Counted from the stretch's first letter, positions 52,626 to 61,915 are shown. The stretch is DNA of 64,000 bases from Clostridiaceae bacterium AM27-36LB (GCA_003480725.1 QUJQ01000005.1:143172-207171), one strand, 5' to 3'. Translations and numbers: made by a program. Notes: generated by a model not told the origin, from the sequence alone.

Positions 52626-53980
52626 TCACATATCTCCGTTATCTTTTGTTTTCGCGGCATTCGCTCTGTCGTGATATCTTTATACCGATAAATACTCAAC
52701 GTCAGTCCCAGTAAAATATAAGAAGTAATGATGGTTCCTCCGCCAGATCCGGCGAACAGCGGAAGAACAATACTTGTCGGTGGAAGCAATCCCAGATTGA
52801 CAGCAACAGTCATTGCAAACTGGAGCATAAATACGATGCCGCAGCCGTATCCAATGATCATTCCCAGCTGATTCTTCTGGCTGGATGAGATACGGAACAT
52901 TTTTAAGATCAGCACTGCCAGCAATATCACCACCACTGCTACTATAAACCATCCATATGCGCAGGCAAGTGCAACCAGCAGATAACTGCTGCTAAAAGAC
53001 GGAAGCACGTTCTGTGCACTCTGCAGAAGTTCTGTATTGCCGCCGATCAGATGGCTGCCCGCCAACGTCTTAGACACCTGCAACGTAATATAACTGGTCT
53101 GTGATCCCGTTAAAAATCCTTCCATTCTTTCCTGCTGATAAGGAGCAAGTAGCTGTCCTCTCGTAAGGATCATAATCAGTACCAGTGGCAGTGCTCCGAT
53201 GCAGATTGCCAGACCGGTCAGCGTCCGCTTCTTATTGACCTGATACCAGTCTCTGCTTACTGCCACTATGGTCAACACCAGCATTCCCAGACACATAAGC
53301 ATGGTGAAAACAAATCTTGCATAGGTAAGTCCCGCATACGCAGGAAGCAATACCCACAACAGCAGTTTCCAGATACATCCATATCCCTGTCCACGGTAAT
53401 GATAAAGTACAGCCCCGAACAATGGAACATACAACCACTGCAATGCCATGGTTGGAATCTGCATACCACCCAGATACAGACAGTAGGTTGCTCCATTTAC
53501 CGTCAGTCCAAACTGTGTTGCCAGCAGCATCAATGCCACTACGATTCCCGCCGCCAGTGTTCCCAACCGGTCAAGAATACTGTAATCCAGCCGGCAGACA
53601 AGCAGCATGACAGCATAACCAGCTACTGTAAAAACAAGCTGTCGCATGCCATACCAGCTCATATTCTGAATATCTTCGTTATAGTCAAATGGTGCAAACA
53701 TATAGAGGATCACACTGAAAATACCAATCACACCCACTAAGAGGAGTGCGCTCCACTCCATATGAGGTCTGTGGACCCGATCAAGTGAAACACCTGTCTC
53801 CACCGGATCCCCCATTTCCAGCACTGCTTTTTCCATAGCCTCGTCTGCAGACATACCCTCTGATTCATAGGCTTCTGCCTGATCTTCCAGATGTGCCTGA
53901 AGTTCTGCCCGCACTGCTTTGTGTACTTTCTGACACCGGATCTGATCTGTGACCTGAGATAAATACTCATTCATCTTCAT
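52622..53980 (-). CDS. FtsW/RodA/SpoVE-family protein with N-terminal HAAS-type domain
   Basis: 452 residues from ATG 53980 (GGAGG 7 bases upstream). Residues 1-70 are a helical permease-prefix (HAAS/DUF1700-like) domain: AELQAHLEDQAEAYESEGMS, ADEAMEKAVLEMGDPVETG. About ten membrane helices follow in SEDS order. In SEDS glycosyltransferases the loop reads LPEAHTDFIFA; here it is LPSFSSSYLLV (about 318-328), so the catalytic Asp is replaced by Ser. Likely a regulatory or signalling homologue. It follows a PadR gene. Confidence 0.75.
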   Translation of the reverse strand: MKMNEYLSQVTDQIRCQKVHKAVRAELQAHLEDQAEAYESEGMSADEAMEKAVLEMGDPVETGVSLDRVHRPHMEWSALLLVGVIGIFSVILYMFAPFDYNEDIQNMSWYGMRQLVFTVAGYAVMLLVCRLDYSILDRLGTLAAGIVVALMLLATQFGLTVNGATYCLYLGGMQIPTMALQWLYVPLFGAVLYHYRGQGYGCIWKLLLWVLLPAYAGLTYARFVFTMLMCLGMLVLTIVAVSRDWYQVNKKRTLTGLAICIGALPLVLIMILTRGQLLAPYQQERMEGFLTGSQTSYITLQVSKTLAGSHLIGGNTELLQSAQNVLPSFSSSYLLVALACAYGWFIVAVVVILLAVLILKMFRISSSQKNQLGMIIGYGCGIVFMLQFAMTVAVNLGLLPPTSIVLPLFAGSGGGTIITSYILLGLTLSIYRYKDITTERMPRKQKITEICE

Positions 53981-53982
53981 GC

Positions 53983-54312
53983 TCACACCTCCAGTGCCAG
54001 TACGTTACTGACTGCTTTTGAATATTCCTTCCATTCAGATTTCTTCTGTTCCAGATGCTTTTTGCCTTCGCCTGTGATCTGATAATATTTCCGTACCTTT
54101 CCCAGTACCTCCTGCTCATAGGACGTGACAAACTGCTTTTCTTCCAGTCCATGAAGCAGCGGATAGAGTGTTCCCGCCTTCAGTTCAAATACATTTTCCG
54201 AACGCTTTTTCAGCGTGTCAATCATCTCATAACCGTACATATCCTTCTCTGTCAGCAGACGAAGGATCATCATTCCCATACTTCCTGATACTAAAGATCT
54301 GTCGATCGCCAT
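53983..54312 (-). CDS. PadR family transcriptional regulator
   Basis: 109 residues from ATG 54312 (AAGGAGG 8 bases upstream). Winged helix: MILRLLTEKDMYGYEMIDTL and FELKAGTLYPLLHGLEEKQF then KYYQITGEGKKHLEQ. PadR repressors often control adjacent HAAS-domain membrane proteins, as here. A 34-bp palindrome over its promoter is the likely operator. Confidence 0.92.
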   Translation of the reverse strand: MAIDRSLVSGSMGMMILRLLTEKDMYGYEMIDTLKKRSENVFELKAGTLYPLLHGLEEKQFVTSYEQEVLGKVRKYYQITGEGKKHLEQKKSEWKEYSKAVSNVLALEV

Positions 54313-54332
54313 GTAGATAACCTCCTTGTACA

Positions 54333-54392
54333 TATATAGTTTATCTATATATAGATTAACTATATAATATATCGGTTATCTACATATGTCAA
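54333..54392 (-). promoter_or_regulatory. padR promoter and palindromic operator
   Basis: Minus-strand -35 TTGACA (complement of 54387-54392), 17-base spacer, -10 TATTAT (complement of 54364-54369). The start region is covered by a nearly perfect 34-bp palindrome at 54333-54366 (TATATAGTT, TATCTATATATAGAT, TAACTATATA). A further GTTATCTACATATG half site lies upstream. Confidence 0.65.
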
Positions 54393-54423
54393 TACTTAAA
54401 TAAGATTTCCAGACGAGTGCTAC

Positions 54424-54882
54424 CTATGATTCCACCGTTGTCTGTTCCGCTTCCTTTGCAGGGATCCTCGGCTGAAGATTTTCATTATCCGCACAGAAAT
54501 ATCCGTCAACCAGGCTCACAATATGTTCCATCACCTTTTTTGCCAGTTCATAATCGTCCGGTCTGATAGTCACTGCAAACACCGTGTGGATCTGCTGTTC
54601 CTGAAGCCATGCATCACTTTCCTCATCACCCAGAGTTCCTTCCAGATCTTCAAAATCCACCGAACCCGCTTCTGGAAGTTCCACTTCCAGCACCTCTGCT
54701 TCCTCCCAGTATTCTACGTTCCACGGAGAATCTTTCAGAAGCTCATAGATCTGACGAAGCTTTATCTCACCCTCGAACAGATACAGCCACTCTGCCGGCA
54801 CTTTGGGTCCCTGCTTCTTCACAGGTGCCTTTTTTACGGAAGGCTTCTTTTGCTGCGGTTTCTTTTTCTTTCCTTTTATCAT
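54424..54882 (-). CDS. hypothetical protein with Lys-rich N-terminus
   Basis: 152 residues. The first 30 are strongly basic (MIKGKKKKPQQKKPSVKKAP), followed by an acidic alpha/beta body (WLYLFEGEIKLRQIYELLKD; EAEVLEVELPEAGSVDFEDL). No signal peptide or membrane helix. It lies 20 bases after the DUF1934 gene, on the same strand. Function unknown. Confidence 0.65.
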   Translation of the reverse strand: MIKGKKKKPQQKKPSVKKAPVKKQGPKVPAEWLYLFEGEIKLRQIYELLKDSPWNVEYWEEAEVLEVELPEAGSVDFEDLEGTLGDEESDAWLQEQQIHTVFAVTIRPDDYELAKKVMEHIVSLVDGYFCADNENLQPRIPAKEAEQTTVES

Positions 54883-54902
54883 ATGATAATCCTTTCCTGT
54901 CC

Positions 54903-55388
54903 TTACTGAGCATCTTTTGTATCAATATTACCGGGAGCTTCTTCTGTTTCCTTGCAAAGCCGATAAGAATGCCGTGGTTCTACAGTCACCTTAATATCGC
55001 AGTCTGAACAGTGTGCCCCATTGACCATCAATTCATAGGAAGCCGTCATCTCGATCTTCTCTTCTTCCACACCCAGACAGACTCCCTTCGTATGTACACC
55101 GACCAGAAAACTTCCATACGGAATGTTGTAAGCACTCTCTGTCACTTCCCCTTCCTCAAAGACCAGCTCTGCGGACACTGGTCCTCGTTTTCTGACCTCC
55201 AGCTTCTCATTTCGCAGTTTCAGCATATTTCTGATCGGAGTCTTGTGCCCTTCCAGCAATTCATCAAAGAAGAGATAATGCACTCCGTTTTTCTCGTAGT
55301 ATTCACCAATGTGTACGGTCTCTACCGTATCTTCGCCACTGTCTCCCAGCTGCAGCCCGGACAATGTAACCATAACCTCTTTTGTCAT
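54903..55388 (-). CDS. DUF1934 family beta-barrel protein
   Basis: 161 residues. VMVTLSGLQLGDSGEDTVET, HYLFFDELLEGHKTPIRNML, KRGPVSAELVFEEGE, YNIPYGSFLVGVHTKGV and MTASYELMVNGAHCSDCDIK reproduce the DUF1934 (YwiB-like) pattern, a small calycin-type barrel of unknown role. Clear GGAGGTGG site before the ATG. Confidence 0.8.
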   Translation of the reverse strand: MTKEVMVTLSGLQLGDSGEDTVETVHIGEYYEKNGVHYLFFDELLEGHKTPIRNMLKLRNEKLEVRKRGPVSAELVFEEGEVTESAYNIPYGSFLVGVHTKGVCLGVEEEKIEMTASYELMVNGAHCSDCDIKVTVEPRHSYRLCKETEEAPGNIDTKDAQ

Positions 55389-55433
55389 AAGCCACCTCCT
55401 TTTCGTCCATTGTAGCCTGTTTACAGGAGGGAT

Positions 55434-55676
55434 TCAAGTATTCTTTGCAAACCAGAGGTTCACCTTCACCGGCAGTCGATCCGGGTTGGGACGTTCATAA
55501 AGCAGGGTCCACCAGGATAATTTTTCTGACTGATCAGGTGCACCAGAACCCATATTCTGCTCTAACACCTCCGGTGCAGTCTCTTGCCCCACATGCTCTG
55601 TCCACTCATCAAGCCATACATTTCCCGAGACTCCCAACACCATGACCAGCAATAAGATCCCAATTCTTGTTCTCAT
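55434..55676 (-). CDS. small exported protein next to germination genes
   Basis: 80 residues: a signal sequence or membrane anchor (MRTRIGILLLVMVLGVSGNV), then a polar segment and WWTLLYERPNPDRLPVKVNL at the end. GAGGAG stands 9 bases before the ATG. It is 28 bases after the GerAB-GerAC fusion on the same strand, so it could be a small germinosome accessory. No family recognised. Confidence 0.6.
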   Translation of the reverse strand: MRTRIGILLLVMVLGVSGNVWLDEWTEHVGQETAPEVLEQNMGSGAPDQSEKLSWWTLLYERPNPDRLPVKVNLWFAKNT

Positions 55677-55704
55677 CTTAGCAACTCCTCTTCTCCGTTT
55701 TTCT

Positions 55705-57348
55705 TTACTGATCAGAGTATTGCCAGCGGATCGTGTCCTTATACCGATGGTCTTCTGTTACCAGCGGCAATTCACAGAACTGTTGATTATACCAGGCATT
55801 CAAAAGCTCATGAACCGGCGTTCCTTCCTCCGGCTTTTCCTCATCCATTGCTTCCTCACAGGCCGTTCCTTCCGTCACATACAAAAGGATTCCTCTGGAA
55901 AACTGTTCATCCAGCTGCAGTTCTTCAAGAATTGTCCCCAGCTGCTCTGATTGCAGCATACTTTCTGCCATATATAGATATTGCAAATGATTCAGATTCA
56001 GTTTTTTCTGATGATAATCTCCGTAAATATCCATGGCTTCATGGATCGAATCTGCTTTTGTTGTGAAGATCCGATCATTATCATCCTCAGTGCCACTTTC
56101 CTGTTCCAGCTCTGACTTCTCTGCGCTATCGCCTTCGCCCTCTGCAACAGCGAAAACAAATGAAATCTCCTGCCCTTCATCAATTGCCAGACTTTCCACA
56201 AGGCTCTGCGTCTCCAATTGTTGTTGTCCGCAGGCAGTACACAAAGTGATGACTGTGGTCACTCCCGCCAACAACAAAACTATCTTCATACCAGATTTCA
56301 CAGTCCCAGATGCATGGGGACGTTGTCCCATCTGACCCTTTGTCTGCTGATTTTCCCGCTGCTTCCACGTCTGCCACAACAACACCAGTACCTGCGCCGG
56401 GATCAGTATCATTCGTACCAGCCAATCTCCCCATTCCATAATAGAAGGTATCAGTGCCAACAGATAGGATCCCAATAGAAGCACCGCCAGTCCCACATTC
56501 TTCCATTTATTTCGTGTGCCGCCTCCCAGTGGCGCAAATAACGTGCTGCTTGCAAGGAACAGCCCCAAAACCCATGCCAGGACAAATACCGTATCCATCC
56601 GTCCGATCACATTTCCAGGAAAATGCGCCAGCGTCATGGCAGACGCAAAAGGATATAAAAGCCCCATCTGCCCCGATGCACCATAGATTCCACAGGTGAG
56701 AAATCCACACAGCAGAATGATCACCCCACCTGCCAGAGTGCAGACCACACCTGTTCTTGTCCATGTTGCAGAGGTCCGCACATTTACCAATGGCTTCAGA
56801 TACCATAACCCCTGCACCACAGCCAGCCAACAGAACAGTCTATATCCGTCTGTCAGCTGCTGCCCGCTCCATGACCATTGCATCTCCTGCAGCCACTCCA
56901 CTTTTACAGCTCCCAGCAATAGAAAAGGCAGCAATACCAGAAATGCCACGCAAAAGGGAAACAGAATCTCGCTGACTCGCATTCTGCATTCCAGTCCTTT
57001 ATAGAGATTGTAAAACAAGAACAGATAAAACCATCCAAGAATCACCGCCAGGTGAGTCTCTGTCAGCAAAAAGTGCTGAATGAGAATCCCAGTCATGCGG
57101 GCGATCATCGTTCCCACGATCCAGAAATAGATTCGCCCAGGTAATCGAAGCCAGGAGTTCTCCGCCGGAGCTTCCACCCATATACTCCACAGTACAAAGA
57201 CTGTCAATAACAAAATTGCCAGAGATCCAGCGGTTACAGATCCTTCACTTTCATAAAGGGGCACCAGCAAAATTCCCATATTCAAGAGCAGCAACCATTG
57301 ATTCCGCTTTAATTGCCGCACAGAGATCTTCTCATTTTCTGAAAACAT
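55705..57348 (-). CDS. GerAB-like permease fused to a short GerAC-like domain
   Basis: 547 residues. Residues 1-340 have about ten helices and fit the GerAB endospore permease fold (VRQLKRNQWLLLLNMGILLV; GGVIILLCGFLTCGIYGASG). After a Gln/Lys-rich linker comes MKIVLLLAGVTTVITLCTAC (lipobox LCTAC, about 372), then QSLVESLAIDEGQEISFVFA, the opening of a GerAC lipoprotein. The GerAC part is only about 175 residues, against about 330 beyond the Cys in normal GerAC. One continuous frame; stop 2 bases from the gerAA gene. Confidence 0.75.
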   Translation of the reverse strand: MFSENEKISVRQLKRNQWLLLLNMGILLVPLYESEGSVTAGSLAILLLTVFVLWSIWVEAPAENSWLRLPGRIYFWIVGTMIARMTGILIQHFLLTETHLAVILGWFYLFLFYNLYKGLECRMRVSEILFPFCVAFLVLLPFLLLGAVKVEWLQEMQWSWSGQQLTDGYRLFCWLAVVQGLWYLKPLVNVRTSATWTRTGVVCTLAGGVIILLCGFLTCGIYGASGQMGLLYPFASAMTLAHFPGNVIGRMDTVFVLAWVLGLFLASSTLFAPLGGGTRNKWKNVGLAVLLLGSYLLALIPSIMEWGDWLVRMILIPAQVLVLLWQTWKQRENQQTKGQMGQRPHASGTVKSGMKIVLLLAGVTTVITLCTACGQQQLETQSLVESLAIDEGQEISFVFAVAEGEGDSAEKSELEQESGTEDDNDRIFTTKADSIHEAMDIYGDYHQKKLNLNHLQYLYMAESMLQSEQLGTILEELQLDEQFSRGILLYVTEGTACEEAMDEEKPEEGTPVHELLNAWYNQQFCELPLVTEDHRYKDTIRWQYSDQ

Positions 57349-57349
57349 A

Positions 57350-58756
57350 TCAGTCCCTCTTTCTCAGCTTGATCCGTTCTCCCCGTCTGGCAAAGATGGG
57401 ACGTCGCACACAATATTTCAGCGGAAAACGAAACAAAGAGTCCTTCTTGTCCTCATATCCGTTCACATCCGCTGCCACATAAGGCATCAGATATGGAATT
57501 CCAAAGCTATTCAGATGAGACAGATGGATCAACACCCATAGCCCCGACAATGCCACACCGTACAGTCCAAGCCATGCTCCCATAAAAATACATCCATACT
57601 TTAATATCCGAAACGCAGAAGCAAATTCTTCATTGGGAATGGCAAATGAACAAAGAGCAGTAAATGCCACCACGATCACCACAATGGGGCTTACCAGACT
57701 GGCATCCACTGCCGCCTGTCCGATGATCAATCCTCCCACAATACCAATGGTATTCCCCATAGGTCCCGGCAGCCGTATTCCTGCCTCCTTCAAAAGTTCA
57801 AAGGAAATCTCCATCAGCAGAATTTCTCCCAATGCAGGGAACGGCACTCCCTGCCTTGCCTCTGCCATGGAGAGCACGAGTTTCGTAGGAAGAAGACTGG
57901 TATGCCAGGTAGCCACTGCCACATAGACTGCCGGAAATATCATAGACAGGATCGCTGCAAAGAATCGAAGGGTTCGCGCGTAGGATGCCACCTGAAACCG
58001 ATTATACCAGTCATCACTGGTCTGAAAAAAGCTGTTGTAATCCGAGGGTAAAATCAACACCTGAGGGGAATGATCTGTCACCAGCACGATTCGACCCTCA
58101 AGAACCGCTGCAGCTGCCCGATCCGGTCGTTCTGTGGTCTGAAATTGCGGAAACGGTGATAACCAGTGTTTCTCTGAGAGCTGCTCAAGCATACCGCTGT
58201 CCAGGATCCCATCAATTTCATACCGCTGCAACTGCTGCTTCATAGTAGTCAACAGCCCCTGATAGATCAGATCTTCCATATAAACCAGTGCTGTCATAGT
58301 ATGCGATCGCACGCCCACTGTCTGTTCTTCCACTTTCATCCGGGAGTCCCGAAGCCGCTTTCGGATCAGTGCCACATTGATCTTCTCACTTTCCGTAAAA
58401 GCTTCCTGCGAACCACGGATCACCTTTTCATTTTCCGCTTTCTTTACTCCAAGTCCTGGATATCCTTTGCTGGAAATCTTATAACAGTTCGTATCTCCAT
58501 CTAAAAATAACAACCCATTTCCCGCCAGAAGAGCAGCCTTTCCTTCTTCATAGGATTTCAGCGGCTGTACATCCGACAGCCCGATCACATGCTCCTCCAG
58601 CATCAGATTGCTGACCGCCACCTCCACATAGACCAGCAATCCTTCCTGCCTGCCCTGACCCAGATAGACCTGTCGATGTAGAATATCATCACATTTTTCA
58701 AAGGTCTGATCTACCCATGCTTCATTGTCCGCCAGCTGCGGAGATATCTCGCCCAT
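57350..58756 (-). CDS. spore germination protein GerAA-like
   Basis: About 468 residues from ATG 58756 (AAAGG 9 bases upstream; an ATG three codons earlier is possible). The soluble N-terminal part holds KVIRGSQEAFTESEKINVAL and RKRLRDSRMKVEEQTVG; the membrane part has PALGEILLMEISFELLKEAG, IRLPGPMGNTIGIVGGLIIG and QAAVDASLVSPIVVIVVAFT, diagnostic of GerA A subunits that form the germinant-gated channel. Followed after 1 base by the B-C fusion. Confidence 0.93.
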   Translation of the reverse strand: MGEISPQLADNEAWVDQTFEKCDDILHRQVYLGQGRQEGLLVYVEVAVSNLMLEEHVIGLSDVQPLKSYEEGKAALLAGNGLLFLDGDTNCYKISSKGYPGLGVKKAENEKVIRGSQEAFTESEKINVALIRKRLRDSRMKVEEQTVGVRSHTMTALVYMEDLIYQGLLTTMKQQLQRYEIDGILDSGMLEQLSEKHWLSPFPQFQTTERPDRAAAAVLEGRIVLVTDHSPQVLILPSDYNSFFQTSDDWYNRFQVASYARTLRFFAAILSMIFPAVYVAVATWHTSLLPTKLVLSMAEARQGVPFPALGEILLMEISFELLKEAGIRLPGPMGNTIGIVGGLIIGQAAVDASLVSPIVVIVVAFTALCSFAIPNEEFASAFRILKYGCIFMGAWLGLYGVALSGLWVLIHLSHLNSFGIPYLMPYVAADVNGYEDKKDSLFRFPLKYCVRRPIFARRGERIKLRKRD

Positions 58757-58793
58757 GCATAACATCCTTTCCTCATACTCACGTTTCCCGCAT

Positions 58794-58822
58794 AAAAAAG
58801 GATGAGCTTATGCTCATCCTTT
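58794..58822 (-). terminator. terminator after ispE
   Basis: AAAGGATGAGC (58797-58807) pairs with GCTCATCCTTT (58812-58822) around a 4-base loop; TTTTTT follows on the minus strand. It separates ispE from the germination genes. Confidence 0.8.
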
Positions 58823-58865
58823 CTGCATGGAACTATCATATCCCTCTCTTATTCATTTTATACGC

Positions 58866-59744
58866 CTATCTCTTCACATTATACGGTGTAGTCAGGCAGA
58901 TCTGTTTTGCCAGCTTCGCCGCACGCACCGCTTTCATGGCCTGCTTTGCAGCCGCTGGAGAATCAAAGATTCCAAAGACCGTCGGACCGCTCCCGCTCAT
59001 CATAGATCCAATGGCTCCGTTGTCTATCATCGTCCTCTTGATCTCGTTGATCACCGGATAAGCCGGAATCGTAACGGTCTCCAGCACATTTCCCATACGG
59101 GAACATAAGAGCCCCAGATCCTTCTGGCGCATAGCCTCGATCATGCTGTCCACATCCGGATGCTGCTCCGGCTTCAGATCATTGGCATGCAGATTCTCAT
59201 ACACAAATTTTGTGGACACGCTGATGCCTGGCTTCGCAATAAGGATCGTGCATTTTGGCATGGGCGGCAGCACACTCAGTTTTTCCCCAATCCCTTCTGC
59301 CAGTGCTGTTCCTCTCTGAATACAGTAAGGCACATCGGCTCCCAGCCTGACGCCACGCTCCATCAGCGCCTGCATGGAAAGTCCCAGGCCATACATTTGA
59401 TTGATTCCCCACAGCACTGCTGCGCCGTCAGAGCTGCCACCTGCCATACCGGCCGCTACAGGAATACGTTTCTTCAGTTGAATGGACACTCCATCCTGAA
59501 TCTGAAACTCATCCATCAGAAGCTTTGCCGCTTTGTAGACCAGATTATTCTCATTGGTGGGCAGATAATAAAGATTGGTTTTTACCTGAATCCCCGGCGT
59601 CTTCGTTTTACGGATCTCCAGATCATCATGAAGCCCGATGGTCTGCATGATCATCTTCACTTCATGATAGCCATCCTCTCTTCTGCGCAGCACATCCAGC
59701 CCAAGATTGATCTTTGCCAGCGCTTTTAACTGTATCTTATCCAT
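58866..59744 (-). CDS. ispE: 4-diphosphocytidyl-2-C-methyl-D-erythritol kinase
   Basis: 292 residues, GHMP kinase of the MEP isoprenoid pathway. ALAKINLGLDVLRRREDGYH at the N-terminus and the ATP loop PVAAGMAGGSSDGAA at 95-109 are diagnostic; GSMMSGSGPTVFGIF is the third GHMP motif. Length is standard. It follows the DUF3794/LysM gene with an AT-rich gap of about 90 bases, and ends at a clear terminator. Confidence 0.97.
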   Translation of the reverse strand: MDKIQLKALAKINLGLDVLRRREDGYHEVKMIMQTIGLHDDLEIRKTKTPGIQVKTNLYYLPTNENNLVYKAAKLLMDEFQIQDGVSIQLKKRIPVAAGMAGGSSDGAAVLWGINQMYGLGLSMQALMERGVRLGADVPYCIQRGTALAEGIGEKLSVLPPMPKCTILIAKPGISVSTKFVYENLHANDLKPEQHPDVDSMIEAMRQKDLGLLCSRMGNVLETVTIPAYPVINEIKRTMIDNGAIGSMMSGSGPTVFGIFDSPAAAKQAMKAVRAAKLAKQICLTTPYNVKR

Positions 59745-59832
59745 ATTGTTTTCTCCCTGTTTCTTTCAGAATATGCTCTGCTTCTATTCTAATAGATTCA
59801 GGAGCTGGATACAATCATTTTTCACAGTTCTT

Positions 59833-61404
59833 TCAGTTCTGTTTTCCAGTGATCTCTTTGACCAGCAAAAGCTTGCTTCCTGCTTTCAGGTTATCATCCT
59901 TCAGCTCATTGAGTTTCCTCACTGATTCACAGGCGCAGCCATGATTTTTCGCAATATCCCACAGCGTTTCCTCCGGCTGCACCACATGGATCACCATTCC
60001 GGGAAGGCCTCGCACCCGTTCCATATCAAGGGGCTGTTCCTCCAGATGCTCCACCACCTGCAGCGTCTCCGTTCTGGTGAACATGACCTGCACCTGCAGC
60101 ACTGCCTTCATCTCCAGCTCTCTGGCATCCAGCATGGCTACGAGCAGCTGATCCTGACATAAGAAGATCTGCCAGTCTGCCACCTGCTCCCCATTCTGTA
60201 TCTCTACGGTATGCTCAAATGGAAATGTCTGCTGCACACAAGTCACAGGCTGTGCATCATCCTCTGTGGCACAGAGCACCCAGACTTCCACATTTCCCTG
60301 GATGAACAATCCTTTTTCAGTTTTTTCCGCATATTCCTCATGAATCTGCATACCACTTGTCAGAACCTGGAGGATCGGAGCATCATTTTCCGAAAGCCTG
60401 ATCCGTCCTGATAATCTTGTTCTTGAATCTGCGATCTGCACTACTGACGTCCACGCACAAGCCTGTATCACCGGGAGGATCTCACGGGACAGACTGTATG
60501 CATCCGCCAGCACTTCGCAGGTCAGATCTTCAAAATACCGCATGCACAGATCCAACACCACATCCACACGTACATTCCTTGGTTCCCCGTCAAAATCTGA
60601 CTGAAGTTCCAATTCGGCCTTCGACAATGTAATCTCCGTTTTTCCTGTCAGATCAGCCCGGCATTCCTCACAGGCGACTTCATTTCGGAAGGGAATCCCC
60701 TGTTCTATCCACTGCAGTCGTTTTTCCTCGTCCTCACTTTCGTATAGAAAGAAGACCAGCAGTTCCCCCTTTACAATAAACTTTCCTTCCTCCGGTCTCA
60801 CCTCCGTGCCCTGTACCCGGACCTCTTTCCAAAGGATCCGATGGATATTCGGCCTCCCCGGCGGAAGATTCAGGTCCTCACGGATCCGAATGGTATCCTT
60901 TTTATGTATGACTTCCTGCTGCAATTTCTGCGGACAGGTTCGTACATACAGATCTTCTTCTGCTTCCGGTATCTCCACCAGCGGTACAGGCTGTTCCTTC
61001 ATGGCTTCCACGGACAAAGTCAGAATCGTCTTCATATTTGCCTTGCGGGAATGAATCGCCGATGCATGGAGGTCTTCCTGACTCCAACGGAAATCCACCT
61101 GATCTCCTTCCTCCAGATCATTTAAAAACACGACCTCGTCCACTGGAATACTGCCTTCTAATAGCTCCGGCATATGTCCGGCACCTTCTCCGATGTACAG
61201 AATTCGATAATGGAAGATGCCTCTGACTTTCACCTTCCCGGCCTCACCTTTGATCTCGTCCGGGCAGAATTCTCCCTGTCGGTGAACGATTCGGAAAATG
61301 TCAGGCTTCTGATCCGGCACATTGAGATCCTCCTCCAGCGTCACCTGACTGACGGCATGACCCTTCTGCTTGCTTAATGTCACATATTTCCGTTCCAGCT
61401 CCAT
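59833..61404 (-). CDS. DUF3794 and LysM domain protein (spore-coat type)
   Basis: 523 residues. Two or three DUF3794 repeats (LNVPDQKPDIFRIVHRQGEF; LNLPPGRPNIHRILWKEVRV; the last near YSLSREILPVIQACAW) are followed by a C-terminal LysM (VVQPEETLWDIAKNHGCACE, then LNELKDDNLKAGSKLLLV). This layout occurs in clostridial spore-envelope proteins of the SpoVID/SafA kind. No signal peptide, as expected of a mother-cell coat protein. Close to the germination genes. Confidence 0.88.
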   Translation of the reverse strand: MELERKYVTLSKQKGHAVSQVTLEEDLNVPDQKPDIFRIVHRQGEFCPDEIKGEAGKVKVRGIFHYRILYIGEGAGHMPELLEGSIPVDEVVFLNDLEEGDQVDFRWSQEDLHASAIHSRKANMKTILTLSVEAMKEQPVPLVEIPEAEEDLYVRTCPQKLQQEVIHKKDTIRIREDLNLPPGRPNIHRILWKEVRVQGTEVRPEEGKFIVKGELLVFFLYESEDEEKRLQWIEQGIPFRNEVACEECRADLTGKTEITLSKAELELQSDFDGEPRNVRVDVVLDLCMRYFEDLTCEVLADAYSLSREILPVIQACAWTSVVQIADSRTRLSGRIRLSENDAPILQVLTSGMQIHEEYAEKTEKGLFIQGNVEVWVLCATEDDAQPVTCVQQTFPFEHTVEIQNGEQVADWQIFLCQDQLLVAMLDARELEMKAVLQVQVMFTRTETLQVVEHLEEQPLDMERVRGLPGMVIHVVQPEETLWDIAKNHGCACESVRKLNELKDDNLKAGSKLLLVKEITGKQN

Positions 61405-61416
61405 GATTTCACTCCT

Positions 61417-61815
61417 TTATTCAAACACGACCGATTTATCCAGATATTCCAGCTTCAACACAATATAAGGACACGTTACCGCTGCAGTGGTCGTCTCTCC
61501 TTTTCCAGGCCCCAGCAGTTCCGTATCCACACAGATTGCATTGTCCGTCAGATACAGATCCTCTACCGCAATACTGTATCCGCTGGTGTCCTGCTCTCCG
61601 TAACCTACACAGATATAGAGATACCCATCATCTTCATAAGTTACCTTGAACGGCATACTCTTTTTTTCCTCCAGCACATCCCTCAGTTCTTCTGGCACTT
61701 TTTCCAGATCCATCACAGTAAAATCCAGATCTTTCAGCCTCTCACTTTCCTGTGTCTGCATTCCACAGCCAGACAGCAGAAATGTAAGTATCAACAGACA
61801 ACACCATTTTCTCAT
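61417..61815 (-). CDS. lipoprotein with PrcB-like C-terminal domain
   Basis: About 132 residues. MRKWCCLLILTFLLSGCGMQ is a lipoprotein signal with lipobox LSGC; the mature part has VGYGEQDTSGYSIAVEDLYL and CPYIVLKLEYLDKSVVFE, which fits the PrcB_C domain. I start at ATG 61815 although an ATG three codons upstream is closer to the GAGGAG site. It is 12 bases before the DUF3794-LysM gene, so the two may be co-expressed. Confidence 0.75.
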   Translation of the reverse strand: MRKWCCLLILTFLLSGCGMQTQESERLKDLDFTVMDLEKVPEELRDVLEEKKSMPFKVTYEDDGYLYICVGYGEQDTSGYSIAVEDLYLTDNAICVDTELLGPGKGETTTAAVTCPYIVLKLEYLDKSVVFE

Positions 61816-61886
61816 ATCCTGCATTTCTCCTCGCCATTTATTCTATCTATATGAAGAAAAAAAGCATTTCAGACCATGGTTATTCC

Positions 61887-61915
61887 TTGTATTCCTCCGG
61901 GCGGTAACGTATAAT
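61887..61915 (+). promoter_or_regulatory. malQ promoter
   Basis: TTGTAT, 17-base spacer, perfect TATAAT, about 40 bases before the malQ ATG. Confidence 0.65.
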
